Origin: Terasakiella sp033100395
GTDB taxonomy: Bacteria > Pseudomonadota > Alphaproteobacteria > Rhodospirillales > Terasakiellaceae
Length of the DNA: 64,000 nt
Direction: 5' to 3'
NCBI RefSeq assembly: GCF_033100395.1
Contig: NZ_JAWLVJ010000006.1
Location: 132,426 to 196,425 of the forward strand
Position numbers and translations under genes: made by a program. Position 1 is the first letter of the stretch. Every line of letters starts with the position of its first letter. The notes beneath the pieces were generated by a model that worked only from the letters and a program-made list of their open reading frames with translations, was not told the origin of the DNA and made no database searches. Positions 51,542 to 60,360 of this stretch are shown piece by piece.

Positions 51542-52528
51542 TTAGTTATTGGCAGCAATCGCTGCGTCCAGGAGGTCTTTACCAACCGCCTTTTCGAATT
51601 TAGCCCATACAGGCTTCATAGCATCAACCCATTGCTGACGCTCAGCATCAGTCAGGTCGAGAACTTTAGAGCGGCCAGACTCTTCGATCGCTTTGCGGTC
51701 GCCAGTGGCTTTTTCAGCAGCAATTGCGTTACCGTGCGCGATGGCTTCGTCCATAGCTTTCTTGACTTCACCGCGGATGTCGTCAGGCAGGCCATCCCAG
51801 AATTCAGCAGAAGTTACAACCAGGTAGTCCAGCAGACCATGGTCAGATGCTGTGATGTATTCCTGTACTTCGAAGAATTTTTTGGAGTAGATGTTGGACC
51901 AGGTGTTTTCCTGACCGTCGATGGCTTTTGTTTGCAGCAGTGTAAATACTTCTGAGAAAGGCCTCTTCAGGGGAACTGCGTTTACAGCTTCGAACTGAGC
52001 AGACAGTACGTCAGAAGACATGATACGGAATTTCAGGCCGTTTGCATCAGCAGGTACTTTCAAAGGCTTGGAAGCAGAGATTTGCTTCATACCGTTGTGC
52101 AGGTAACCCAGACCAACAATACCTTTGCGCTTCATAGAACCAAGAAGCTTCTGACCAGCAGGGCCGTTTTGGAATTTCTCAGCAGCTGCCATGTCTTTAA
52201 ACAGGAAGGGCAGATCGAACAGTTGCAGTTTCTTTGTGTATTTTTTGAATTTAGACAAAGAAGGTGCAGCGATTTGAACGTCGCCCAGCAGCATAGCTTC
52301 AAGAACTTTGTTATCCCCGTAAAGCTGAGAGCTTGGGTAAACTTCTACTTTTACCTTGCCGCCCAGACGCTCTGCAACGAGGTCGCGGAATTTGTTAGCC
52401 ATTTGGCCTTTAGGTGTGTTTTCAGCAACAACGTGTGAAAACTTGATTACGATCGGATCAGCAGCTTGTGCAGCTGTTGCAGTCATCATAGCAGCAGCCA
52501 TGAAAAGGCCAGCGGTAAACTTACGCAT
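51542..52528 (-). CDS. dctP: TRAP transporter substrate-binding protein, DctP
   Basis: From the ATG at 52528, with GGGAGGA upstream, this is 328 residues. A TTG six codons earlier overlaps the ribosome site and is rejected. A signal peptide ends near TAAQAAD. Family motifs are FSHVVAENTPKGQMANKF, VEVYPSSQLYGD and GQENTWSNIYSKKFFEVQ. The latter contains residues that hold the ligand carboxylate via a conserved Arg (LKFRIM) nearby. Dicarboxylate binding is inferred from the linked dctB/dctD-like genes. Codon bias is strong, so it is probably abundant. Confidence 0.94.
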   Translation of the reverse strand: MRKFTAGLFMAAAMMTATAAQAADPIVIKFSHVVAENTPKGQMANKFRDLVAERLGGKVKVEVYPSSQLYGDNKVLEAMLLGDVQIAAPSLSKFKKYTKKLQLFDLPFLFKDMAAAEKFQNGPAGQKLLGSMKRKGIVGLGYLHNGMKQISASKPLKVPADANGLKFRIMSSDVLSAQFEAVNAVPLKRPFSEVFTLLQTKAIDGQENTWSNIYSKKFFEVQEYITASDHGLLDYLVVTSAEFWDGLPDDIRGEVKKAMDEAIAHGNAIAAEKATGDRKAIEESGRSKVLDLTDAERQQWVDAMKPVWAKFEKAVGKDLLDAAIAANN

Positions 52529-52913
52529 AAGGAAATATCCTCCCAATTAATAAAAATACAAGCGACGGCGTGATGGGTATCCGTTTCTAGGGACAGATCA
52601 GGAAACCCAATCTCCCAGTGCCGCCGCTTGCGAAGTCAAACTTTAAGCAAAGAAAGTAAGATTAAGATTCCAAATTGGGGCGCCCGCTTGAACCATAAAA
52701 ACTGGAAAATGGCGTAAAAACAGGGATGTGCAGCGCAATATTAGACATTTTCTTGCGCTTTGAGATTTACGTGTGCGTGTTTCCGCCAAAGGCCCAAAAT
52801 AGCGTTGGCGGAAATCCGCCAATCTTATTGTTCGGCATTCGAACATATGGTCAAGCTATGCAAAAAATGCATATCAGAAATGAGCGATTCGCAGCGGTGG
52901 TAAGACCAATTAA
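52529..52913. other. Control region between dctP and dctD
   Basis: These 385 bases separate the dctP start from the dctD stop. They contain the tandem palindromic sites at 52772-52822 and AT-rich stretches. I looked for a GG-N10-GC sigma-54 promoter pointing to dctP and found none with exact spacing. Confidence 0.5.
52772..52822. promoter_or_regulatory. Tandem DctD-like operator sites upstream of dctP
   Basis: TTGGCGGAAATCCGCCAA (52805-52822) is a perfect 8-2-8 inverted repeat. A weaker copy ends in TTCCGCCAA at 52781-52789. Their centres are 33 bases apart, close to three helical turns. The pair lies about 250 bp upstream of dctP, as expected for upstream activator sites of a DctD-type regulator whose gene is adjacent. 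Confidence 0.6.
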
Positions 52914-54287
52914 TCAGGCTTTTGCGATAAAATCGCCGCGATCAAGACCGTATTTTTTCATCTTGTCGCTGAGAGTCTTTCTGGGGATACCTAGGATTTC
53001 AAGTGCGTCCTTGATGCTGCCAGACGTTTGTTCCAGGGCTTGCATGATCAGACCTTTTTCAAAGGCCTCGACTTTTTCCGGCAGGTTTTGGGCAGTATCG
53101 TCAAAGGGCTGAGCCTGTGTCATATCCGATTGCAGTGGATTTTGACCGTCGCTCAAGATAAAGCGTTCGGCTGAATTTTTAAGTTCACGCACATTGCCCG
53201 GCCAGTTGTGGGACATGAGCGATTCAGTTTGCACTGATCTGATCTCCGGCATGGGCCGGCCAAATTTTTCTGAGGCTTCCATAGCGAAATGCTGGAACAG
53301 GGCCGGGATATCTTCTTTCCAGGTACGTAAAGGCGGGGTCGGGATCATGACGACGCTGAGGCGGTAATATAGGTCTTCGCGGAAGTTACCTTTATCCACT
53401 TCGTTTAACAGGTCCGCTTTGGTAGATGCAATGATGCGCAGTTTCAGGGGCAGAACCTGATTGGACCCCAATCGTTCAATGGATCGTTCTTGCAGGACGC
53501 GCAAGAGCTTGACCTGCATGGCAAGGGGCAAGGTTTCTATCTCATCAAGAAATAAAGTGCCGCCGGATGAATATTCGATCTTGCCGATGCGTCGGGTGTT
53601 GTTGCCGGGGAAAGCACCGGGTTCATAACCGAAGAGTTCACTTTCAAACAGGTTTTCCGGCATAGCCCCACAGTTCACCGCGACGAAATGGCCATTGTGA
53701 TGGGCACTGTTTTCATGGAGGCAGCGCGCAACCATTTCCTTGCCCGTTCCTGTTTCCCCTGCAATCAAAACGTCGGTGTTGGTGTTGGCGATATTGCTGA
53801 TCAGGTTGCGCAGATGATCTACCGGCTTGGATTTCCCCAAAATGCCCGACGCCATGTCACCCTGGTTTTTTAGTTTTTCGCGCAGTTCCCGGTTTTCTTT
53901 TAACAGAGACAGCTTTTCCATGGCACGCGATGCCACGTCGGTCAGCAGTTCGGACGGAAATGGCTTTTCAATAAAATCATAGGCCCCATCGCGCATGGCC
54001 TGAACTGCCATGGTCACATCACCATGCCCTGTAATCAGGATAATGGGCAGGCCTTTGTCGATTTTGTGTGCGGCAGCCATAAAGCTGAGGCCATCCATGC
54101 CGGGCATTTTGATGTCGGTGATGACAATACCGGGCCAGCCCTGTTCGATTTGTTTCAGCGCATCTTCGGCATTTTCCAGACAGACGACGTCAAAGCCATC
54201 CAGTTCCAGCGTTTGTTTTGCGGACAGGCGGATATGCATTTCATCATCGATGAAAAGAACCGGGCCTTTATACTGATAGTCAACCAT
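52914..54287 (-). CDS. dctD: DctD-like response regulator with altered sigma-54 contact loop
   Basis: The protein has 457 residues: receiver (about 1-125, Asp in IVITDIKMPGMDG), AAA+ domain (about 150-385) and a C-terminal Fis-type helix (GSIKDALEILGIPRKTLSDKM). Walker A GETGTGKE and Walker B GGTLFLDEIE are intact. The loop that should read GAFTGA and touch sigma-54 reads GAFPGN (residues 224-229). The gene overlaps dctB by eight bases, so they form a pair that senses dicarboxylates and controls dctPQM. It may work with a different sigma factor. Confidence 0.9.
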   Translation of the reverse strand: MVDYQYKGPVLFIDDEMHIRLSAKQTLELDGFDVVCLENAEDALKQIEQGWPGIVITDIKMPGMDGLSFMAAAHKIDKGLPIILITGHGDVTMAVQAMRDGAYDFIEKPFPSELLTDVASRAMEKLSLLKENRELREKLKNQGDMASGILGKSKPVDHLRNLISNIANTNTDVLIAGETGTGKEMVARCLHENSAHHNGHFVAVNCGAMPENLFESELFGYEPGAFPGNNTRRIGKIEYSSGGTLFLDEIETLPLAMQVKLLRVLQERSIERLGSNQVLPLKLRIIASTKADLLNEVDKGNFREDLYYRLSVVMIPTPPLRTWKEDIPALFQHFAMEASEKFGRPMPEIRSVQTESLMSHNWPGNVRELKNSAERFILSDGQNPLQSDMTQAQPFDDTAQNLPEKVEAFEKGLIMQALEQTSGSIKDALEILGIPRKTLSDKMKKYGLDRGDFIAKA

Positions 54288-56202
54288 GGGGTGCCTGCAA
54301 TAGTTCGATGGTAAAGACGGCCCCGCCGTCCGTGTGATTGTGCGCTTTTAACACGCCGCCGAAATCCTGTATGATCCGGGAGGAAATTGATAACCCCAAT
54401 CCCAATCCTTTGCCAACTTCTTTTGTGGTGAAGAAGGGATCGAAGATGCGGGTTAGTTCCTTATCTTCAAAACCTGGGCCGTTGTCGCGGATTTGCAGGG
54501 TTACCCGGCTGCGGTTGATCTGTGTGGAAATCCAGATCTCCGGCGCATCCTGATCGGCCATGGCATCAAGGGCGTTTCTTAGGATATTGATCAGGACCTG
54601 TTCAAGGCGGATGGCTTCGCCCAGCACCATCAGATCTTCATCATCCAATGTGTTGTGGATGGTGACCTTGTCCAGCTTGGCACTGCTGGACATGAGGTTC
54701 AGGGTTTCACTGACCACCTTGGAAATGCTGATCGGTTCTTTTTCGGACGGCGTTTTGCGAGAAAAGACTTTCAATTGACCTGAAATTTTACCCAGACGTG
54801 CGCACAGGCTGGAGATTTGTTCCAGATTGGAATTTACATCGTCCATGCGCTTGCGATCCAGCAGGATTTTTGCGTTGTCTGCGTAGGATCGAATAGCGGT
54901 CAGGGGCTGGTTCATTTCATGGGTGATGCCCGCTGCCATCTGCCCCAGGGCAGCCAGCTTTCCAGCTTGCACCAGTTCATCTTGCGCCATATGCAGGTCT
55001 TCTTCTGCCTTTAAGCGTTCAACAATTTCTTCTTCCAGACGCGTGTTGGCTTCACTTAAAGCTTTTGTGCGCCGTTCTACACGACGTTCCAGTTCAACGG
55101 CGGCTTCTTCCAGTGTCTTTTGATGCTGTGCCTGAAACGCCAGGCGGTTGTTGATCATGTTGCGGCGTTGCAGGAAGTATAAGAATGTCAGAATTGCGAT
55201 CAGCCAGGCAAAGGCACCGATAATCATACTGTCGATGACATCCTCGCGCAGTCGTGATTCCCGAAAGACATAATGAATTTTCCAGTCCGTACCCAACACA
55301 TTACGGCTTCTGATATAGACATCTTCCCAATTGGGGGCATTGGCAACACGTCCTTGTGGATGGCGGATAGAGATGCGTTTGGTATGATCATCAATAATGC
55401 GTTCCCGTCCTGCTTCAATCGCAACAAGCGGCGCATCATCATATTGTCGCGACATTTTCAACAGTTGCAGTTTTTGCTTGGGGATCGGCTTGAAGGTGCG
55501 GAATTTCCAGTCTTCTGTACTGGAAATAATGATCACACCATTATCATCGGTGACCACTACTTCCTCCTTGGCGTTGGACCAGGATTTTTCCAGTCGGGCC
55601 ACGCTGACTTTTACAACCACAACACCATCGATCCGCTCTTCACTACCCATGGGATAAGACAGGAAATATCCTGGGATTTTAGATGTGGTACCAAGGGCGA
55701 AGTAATGCCCGATCTTGCCTTCCATAGCGCGTTGGAAATAGGGGCGAAAGCGAAAATTCTTTCCAACAAAGGACGCTTCTTCATCCCAGTTACTGGCGGC
55801 CAACGTAATGCCGCTTGGTGACATCACATAGACAGCGGATACTTCAGCGGTTTCACGAATGGCACTGAGGTGGCGATTGGCGCGGTCAATCTGATCAGGC
55901 CTTGGGTCGTGATAGAAAAGCGATTGCAAAATCGGATCACGCGCAAGGATGGTGGGCAGATATTCATACTTTTCCAACTCACTGACGATGTTGGAGGAAT
56001 AAAGGTTCATGCGGGCATCCAGTTGCTGACGCAGATTGTTCAGCCCTGTTTCATGGGTCCAGGTTGCAAGTGCCCAAAGTGATAGCGGCATGGCTATGGA
56101 GATCAGCAAAACCAGCGTTAGGCGGACAGATTTTTTTTGCAGCAGGTCTTCGCGCCCTTCGATGGCAACGCTTTGATTAATTTGAAAGGATTGATCACTC
56201 AT
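54280..56202 (-). CDS. dctB: DctB-like sensor histidine kinase
   Basis: The protein has 640 residues. A membrane helix lies at about 26-46. A periplasmic double-PAS (dCache-like) sensor runs to about 320, with SAVYVMSPSGITLAASNW and GKNFRFRPYF as in DctB. A second helix lies at about 325-345, then a coiled coil, then the kinase core with His428 in ITHEMNQPLTAIRSYA, the N box NILRNALDAM, and the G boxes DNGPGF and GLGLGLSI. It starts eight bases before the end of the periplasmic binding protein gene and overlaps dctD. Confidence 0.93.
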   Translation of the reverse strand: MSDQSFQINQSVAIEGREDLLQKKSVRLTLVLLISIAMPLSLWALATWTHETGLNNLRQQLDARMNLYSSNIVSELEKYEYLPTILARDPILQSLFYHDPRPDQIDRANRHLSAIRETAEVSAVYVMSPSGITLAASNWDEEASFVGKNFRFRPYFQRAMEGKIGHYFALGTTSKIPGYFLSYPMGSEERIDGVVVVKVSVARLEKSWSNAKEEVVVTDDNGVIIISSTEDWKFRTFKPIPKQKLQLLKMSRQYDDAPLVAIEAGRERIIDDHTKRISIRHPQGRVANAPNWEDVYIRSRNVLGTDWKIHYVFRESRLREDVIDSMIIGAFAWLIAILTFLYFLQRRNMINNRLAFQAQHQKTLEEAAVELERRVERRTKALSEANTRLEEEIVERLKAEEDLHMAQDELVQAGKLAALGQMAAGITHEMNQPLTAIRSYADNAKILLDRKRMDDVNSNLEQISSLCARLGKISGQLKVFSRKTPSEKEPISISKVVSETLNLMSSSAKLDKVTIHNTLDDEDLMVLGEAIRLEQVLINILRNALDAMADQDAPEIWISTQINRSRVTLQIRDNGPGFEDKELTRIFDPFFTTKEVGKGLGLGLSISSRIIQDFGGVLKAHNHTDGGAVFTIELLQAPHG

Positions 56203-56983
56203 AATTAAAGACCGGGGCGATGTAGTTTTGTTGCATCAACTCGTTGCTGAGAAGCTGACGGCTGTTTAACATTTGCTGGTCCTGCATTCTTGAATAAGCC
56301 TTGTTCAGGCTGTTCATTTCTTCAAACTTGCTTTTGTCCAGCCAGATCACAAGTGGACGCACCAGCAAGGGGATAAAGTTCCATTGCTCTTTGGTTTCCA
56401 GTTTTTCAAAGTACCAGTTGTAATCTTCGGACCCCCATAGAAATTCAGCCCGTTCATTGCCCAGCATGTTGGTTGCCATGAAAATGCCGTTGGCGCGATG
56501 CAGTCTGATGTCGCCATCTTTTTCCCATTGATCAAGGTCCGGGATAAAAAGATAAGGCGATTGCATCCCGTCAACCACGATCAGGGATTGGCCTTTGATA
56601 TCATCGGCAATTTGGGGGATTTCATTTAACGGGCGGGCAGAAAATAATCCCGCTGCCCAAGGCGACGCCCATTGGCTTGGGGTGCAGCATTCTTTCAATA
56701 AGTTGGTCTTGATCCCAATAACGCCATCGATTTCGCCTGCGTTCAGTTTTTCAAAGGCGCGCTTGTAGGGGATCAATTCCATGCGACAATCAATCCCGGC
56801 CATGCGGCACATCATCTTAACCGTTTCTCCCATGGTGCCGGAATAGCTGCCCGTGGCCGTATGATGAATTAATGGAGGGAAGGATAGGGTGGCAAGGCGC
56901 AGGGTGGTGGTATCTGCACGCGTTTCGTGGGACGAAAGAAAGAGGCAGAAGGAAAAAACAAAGATAAAGAGACGACGTAACAC
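56195..56983 (-). CDS. Periplasmic solute-binding protein overlapping dctB
   Basis: The protein has 262 residues, with a signal peptide ending near HETRAD. The mature part has the family-3 binding fold: LRLATLSFPPLIHHTATG, GTMGETVKMMCRMAG and GVIGIKTNL. The gene ends eight bases inside dctB, so the two are translationally coupled. There is no permease. It may present a ligand to DctB, as accessory binding proteins do in some two-component systems. That is inference from the gene order. Confidence 0.82.
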   Translation of the reverse strand: MLRRLFIFVFSFCLFLSSHETRADTTTLRLATLSFPPLIHHTATGSYSGTMGETVKMMCRMAGIDCRMELIPYKRAFEKLNAGEIDGVIGIKTNLLKECCTPSQWASPWAAGLFSARPLNEIPQIADDIKGQSLIVVDGMQSPYLFIPDLDQWEKDGDIRLHRANGIFMATNMLGNERAEFLWGSEDYNWYFEKLETKEQWNFIPLLVRPLVIWLDKSKFEEMNSLNKAYSRMQDQQMLNSRQLLSNELMQQNYIAPVFNYE

Positions 56984-57097
56984 CGGGTATTGACCTTTTT
57001 ATATGTGCAGCTTCAATGCTTTGACATCAATGATATATGGGCAAATGATTAAAACTGTGTAATAGAATAGCCTATATTTAGGGATTTGGGGTGAAAT

Positions 57098-58066
57098 ATG
57101 ACAGATACACCTGAAATTTGGGTTCTGTGTGATGACCGCGCGGGCAACGTCGGGCAATCTCTTGGCGTGGCCGAAGCGCTGGATTTGCCATTTGTGCGCA
57201 AGGATATCGCCTATACAAGTTTTGCCAAACTGCCAAATTTCATGTTGGGGGCCAGTCTGAGTGCGGTGACCAGCGAAACCAAACAGGCGATCAAAGCTCC
57301 TTGGCCGGATTTAGTGATTAGCGCGGGCAGACGGACCGCTCCCGTTGCGCGCTATATCAAACAGAAAAGTGGTCGTAAAACCAAACTGGTGCAGGTGATG
57401 CATCCCGGGACCAGTGGTGCTTTGGATTTTGACCTGATCTGCGTGCCTGCCCATGACAATAAAAAGCTGCAGCCCAATGAAATGGCAATGATTGGCGCCC
57501 CACATCGGGTGGGACCTGAAAAACTATCTGAGGCCAGAACCCATTGGGAGGAAACGTTTAAACCTTTGGGGGATAATCTGATTGCCCTGATCGTTGGCGG
57601 GGCGACCAAGGATAAGGAATTCAACAAAGAGATGGCTGTCGCACTGGGCCAGACAGTCAATAAACTGGCTGAAGAGCAAGGTGCGGGATTGCTGGTCACG
57701 ACGTCTCGACGCACCGGGAATATAGCGGATGATCTGATGAAAGAGATCAAGGTACCTGCTCATACCTTTAAATGGGGGGATGCGGGGGAGAACCCTTATT
57801 TTGGCTATCTCGCCTGTGCGGATCACATCATCGTAACAGGTGATAGCGTGTCTATGTGTTCTGAAGCGTGTGCAACTGAAAAGCCTGTTTATATTTATGC
57901 GCCGGACATGATGATTTCGGCTAAACACAGCCGGATGGTTCAAAGTTTGTGTGATGGCGGTTATGCTGAAATTTTTGCGGGTAAATTATCAAGCGGTAAA
58001 AGGTTAAGGTTGAATTCAGCCGTAGATATTGCAAAAAAAATCAAAATCATGTTGCATCTGGACTAG
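57098..58066 (+). CDS. ELM1/DUF1022 family protein
   Basis: The protein has 322 residues and belongs to the family called mitochondrial fission ELM1 after its plant member. Family features are WVLCDDRAGNVGQSLGVAEAL at the start, LVISAGRRTAPVARYIK near 75, VMHPG, and GDSVSMCSEACATEKPVYIY near 252. The fold resembles glycosyltransferase B enzymes. Its bacterial function is unknown. It stands alone, divergent from the binding-protein/dctBD operon. Confidence 0.88.
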   Translation: MTDTPEIWVLCDDRAGNVGQSLGVAEALDLPFVRKDIAYTSFAKLPNFMLGASLSAVTSETKQAIKAPWPDLVISAGRRTAPVARYIKQKSGRKTKLVQVMHPGTSGALDFDLICVPAHDNKKLQPNEMAMIGAPHRVGPEKLSEARTHWEETFKPLGDNLIALIVGGATKDKEFNKEMAVALGQTVNKLAEEQGAGLLVTTSRRTGNIADDLMKEIKVPAHTFKWGDAGENPYFGYLACADHIIVTGDSVSMCSEACATEKPVYIYAPDMMISAKHSRMVQSLCDGGYAEIFAGKLSSGKRLRLNSAVDIAKKIKIMLHLD

Positions 58067-58147
58067 GAAAACTCAATCTCTGCTTTACGGTTTTAGGCAT
58101 AAAACATACATTATCAGGAATAAGCAAGATAACTGAGGCACGGGAAA

Positions 58148-58525
58148 TTGAGTACAGGTACCGTTGATTTTGACTGCAAAGGCCCTTTTGATGAGGTCAC
58201 CGCAAAAGGTGTGCTGGAAGGTGACGCCTTCATCAAAGTGTATCATCGCCTGTTTGAAAGCCGCAAGAATTCCGCAAGTGTCTTTATCCTGGTGAATATC
58301 CTGGAATTCCAAAACCAGCTATCTGTTGAAAGCTTCGCCCAAATCCTGCACGAAGCTGATGAAAGCCACATTTGTCATATTAATATGGTGGTTGTCACCC
58401 TGGATCCGGCCCGCCCTCTGATTGGGGAAATGCTGGAAGCGCTTTCGACAAACTTTATCGTAAATATCAAAATTACCTTCACCGATGATCTTGAAAAAGG
58501 ACGTGACCTTGTGCAGGGGCGTTAA
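58148..58525 (+). CDS. Uncharacterised 125-residue protein, SpoIIAA-like layout
   Basis: It begins at a TTG with GAGG about nine bases upstream; no ATG start is better placed. The strand/helix alternation (SVFILVNILEFQNQLSVESFAQIL, CHINMVVVTLDPARPLIGEM, FIVNIKITFTD) recalls the STAS/SpoIIAA-like fold, but the family cannot be named. It follows the ELM1 gene by about 80 bases. The stop overlaps the end of the convergent oxidoreductase by four bases. Confidence 0.55.
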   Translation: MSTGTVDFDCKGPFDEVTAKGVLEGDAFIKVYHRLFESRKNSASVFILVNILEFQNQLSVESFAQILHEADESHICHINMVVVTLDPARPLIGEMLEALSTNFIVNIKITFTDDLEKGRDLVQGR

Positions 58526-59931
58526 CCCACAACCTTGCCCGGGTTCAGGATATTGTTGGGATCAAGTGCCTGTTTGATCTGGCGCATCATGTCTAGTTCT
58601 GGACCTGCGCGAAATGTTTCCATCTCTTTGGTTTTTAACAGGCCGATACCGTGTTCGGCGCTGAAAGACCCGTCATATTTTTCTGCCATTTCGTGGACGA
58701 TCTCGTTGAAGTCTTTGGTATGGGCAAGGAAGGCGTCTTTGTCCATATCCACGGGCTGACTGATGTTGAAATGAATATTGCCATCGCCCAGGTGCCCAAA
58801 TGTACAAAGCCGGGCCTGTGGCATGATGTTGGAAATCATGTGGGATGTTTCATTCATGAAGTCAGCGACTTTGGAAACAGGGACGGACACATCATGTTTG
58901 ACCGATCCGCCTTCATGTTTTTGTGCTTCTGACATATTTTCGCGCAAGCTCCAGAAGTTTTCCGCCTGGATCAGGGTTTCAGCAATCAGCACGTCATGCA
59001 GAATGTCGCGCTCCAAAAGCTGATTGAGTTGTTCTTCCATGCTTTCACGCAGATTTGTGTTGGAGCGCGGGGTGGAGACTTCGATCAGTCCGTACCACGG
59101 ATAGGTTTGTGCAAATGGATCGCGCATGCCATGGATATGTTTGCAGACGGTTTCCAGCCCAAAACGCGGCAGTATTTCAAAGGCACTCAGGTCACCAGCA
59201 AAACAGTCACGCAACTGAGAAAAGCCATCCATCAGGTGGGCCACACTTTCTGCCCCGACAAAACAGGTCACTGTTTCTTTGGGCAAAGGATAGAGTTTCA
59301 GGGTCGCTGAGGTGATGATCCCAAGCGTACCTTCTGCCCCGATGAACATATGTTTCAGATCATATCCGGTATTGTCTTTACGCAGGCCCCGCAGGCCGTT
59401 CCAGACCTGACCATCGGCCAAAACAGCTTCCAGCCCGAGGGTGAGTTCGCGCGCATTACCATATCGCAAGACTTGCACGCCGCCCGCATTGGTGGACAGG
59501 TTCCCGCCAATCTGACAAGTGCCTTCGGAGGCAAGCGATAGCGGGAAAAGAAAACCAGCTTTTCGTGCAGCGATCTGAATGTCCTGCAAGATACATCCGG
59601 CCTCCACCGTGATGGTTGCATTCATTGGATCAATGGACCGGATTTTATTAAGTCGTGACAGGTTTAACAGCACGCCGCCATTGGGCACAGCCCCGCCGCA
59701 ATGTCCGGTATTGCCCCCTTGCGGGACAACGGGGATATTTTCGTCATTACAGATGGCAAGGACTTCTGAAACTTCCTGCACGCTGGCAGGTTTGATCAGC
59801 ACATCACACTGGCCTTTAAAACGTCCACGGCTTTCTTCCAGATAGGGCGCAATCGCGTTTTGGTCGGTTATAAATCCTTTATCGCCAACGATGGATTTGA
59901 GCGTTTGCAGATTTGCAGCGGAAAAGGGCAT
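58522..59931 (-). CDS. FAD-linked 2-hydroxyacid dehydrogenase (GlcD/D2HGDH-like)
   Basis: This 469-residue protein has an FAD_binding_4 domain (about 38-215): PVVPQGGNTGHCGGAVPNGGV, SLASEGTCQIGGNLSTNAGG and GAEGTLGIITSATL. The FAD-oxidase C domain follows, with FGHLGDGNIHFN near 385 and SAEHGIGLLKT near 430. Family members oxidise D-lactate, D-2-hydroxyglutarate or glycolate. The layout fits the D-2-hydroxyglutarate/D-lactate group best. No electron-acceptor gene is beside it. Confidence 0.9.
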   Translation of the reverse strand: MPFSAANLQTLKSIVGDKGFITDQNAIAPYLEESRGRFKGQCDVLIKPASVQEVSEVLAICNDENIPVVPQGGNTGHCGGAVPNGGVLLNLSRLNKIRSIDPMNATITVEAGCILQDIQIAARKAGFLFPLSLASEGTCQIGGNLSTNAGGVQVLRYGNARELTLGLEAVLADGQVWNGLRGLRKDNTGYDLKHMFIGAEGTLGIITSATLKLYPLPKETVTCFVGAESVAHLMDGFSQLRDCFAGDLSAFEILPRFGLETVCKHIHGMRDPFAQTYPWYGLIEVSTPRSNTNLRESMEEQLNQLLERDILHDVLIAETLIQAENFWSLRENMSEAQKHEGGSVKHDVSVPVSKVADFMNETSHMISNIMPQARLCTFGHLGDGNIHFNISQPVDMDKDAFLAHTKDFNEIVHEMAEKYDGSFSAEHGIGLLKTKEMETFRAGPELDMMRQIKQALDPNNILNPGKVVG

Positions 59932-60067
59932 GTTCAGGCCTTGGTTATTCGAATCTTTTTGTACACTACCTCTTGTTTCAGAGGCTTTCCAGTGCTACTT
60001 TCCGCACCGCATTTATTCACATTTTTTGTAAGGCCCTTTTGATGGGCTCATGAAGGACGAAATCGTC

Positions 60068-60358
60068 ATGTCTGCATTAGACAAAGATACGGTCAAGAAG
60101 ATCGCTTTTCTTGCTCGCATTGAGGTTCCAGAAGAAAAACTGGATCCTATCGCAAAAGATCTCTCCAGCATTCTGGATTGGGTAGAACAACTTTCAGAAG
60201 TCAACACCGATGGTGTGGAAGAAATGACTTCTGTCGCTGATATGGCTTTGCACTTGCGCAAAGACGTTGTCACCAGTGGTGACCAGCCGGATCTTGTCTT
60301 GCAGAACGCACCGGATCAAGCCGATCACTGTTATTTGGTCCCGAAGGTGGTGGAATAA
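60068..60358 (+). CDS. gatC: Aspartyl/glutamyl-tRNA amidotransferase subunit C
   Basis: From ATG 60068, with AAGGACG about eight bases upstream, this is 96 residues; an ATG six codons earlier overlaps the ribosome site. Typical GatC parts are LDKDTVKKIAFLARIEVPEEKL and LSSILDWVEQLSEVNTDGVEEM. It binds as a belt around GatA and links it to GatB. It is the first gene of a gatC-gatA-gatB operon, with one- to seven-base spacers. Confidence 0.95.
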   Translation: MSALDKDTVKKIAFLARIEVPEEKLDPIAKDLSSILDWVEQLSEVNTDGVEEMTSVADMALHLRKDVVTSGDQPDLVLQNAPDQADHCYLVPKVVE

Positions 60359-60360
60359 TC

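Noticed and set aside
52529..52771. Possible sigma-54 promoter for dctP
   Set aside because: Candidates such as the one near 52682-52694 have GG-N9-GC spacing rather than the required ten bases, and other elements are absent.
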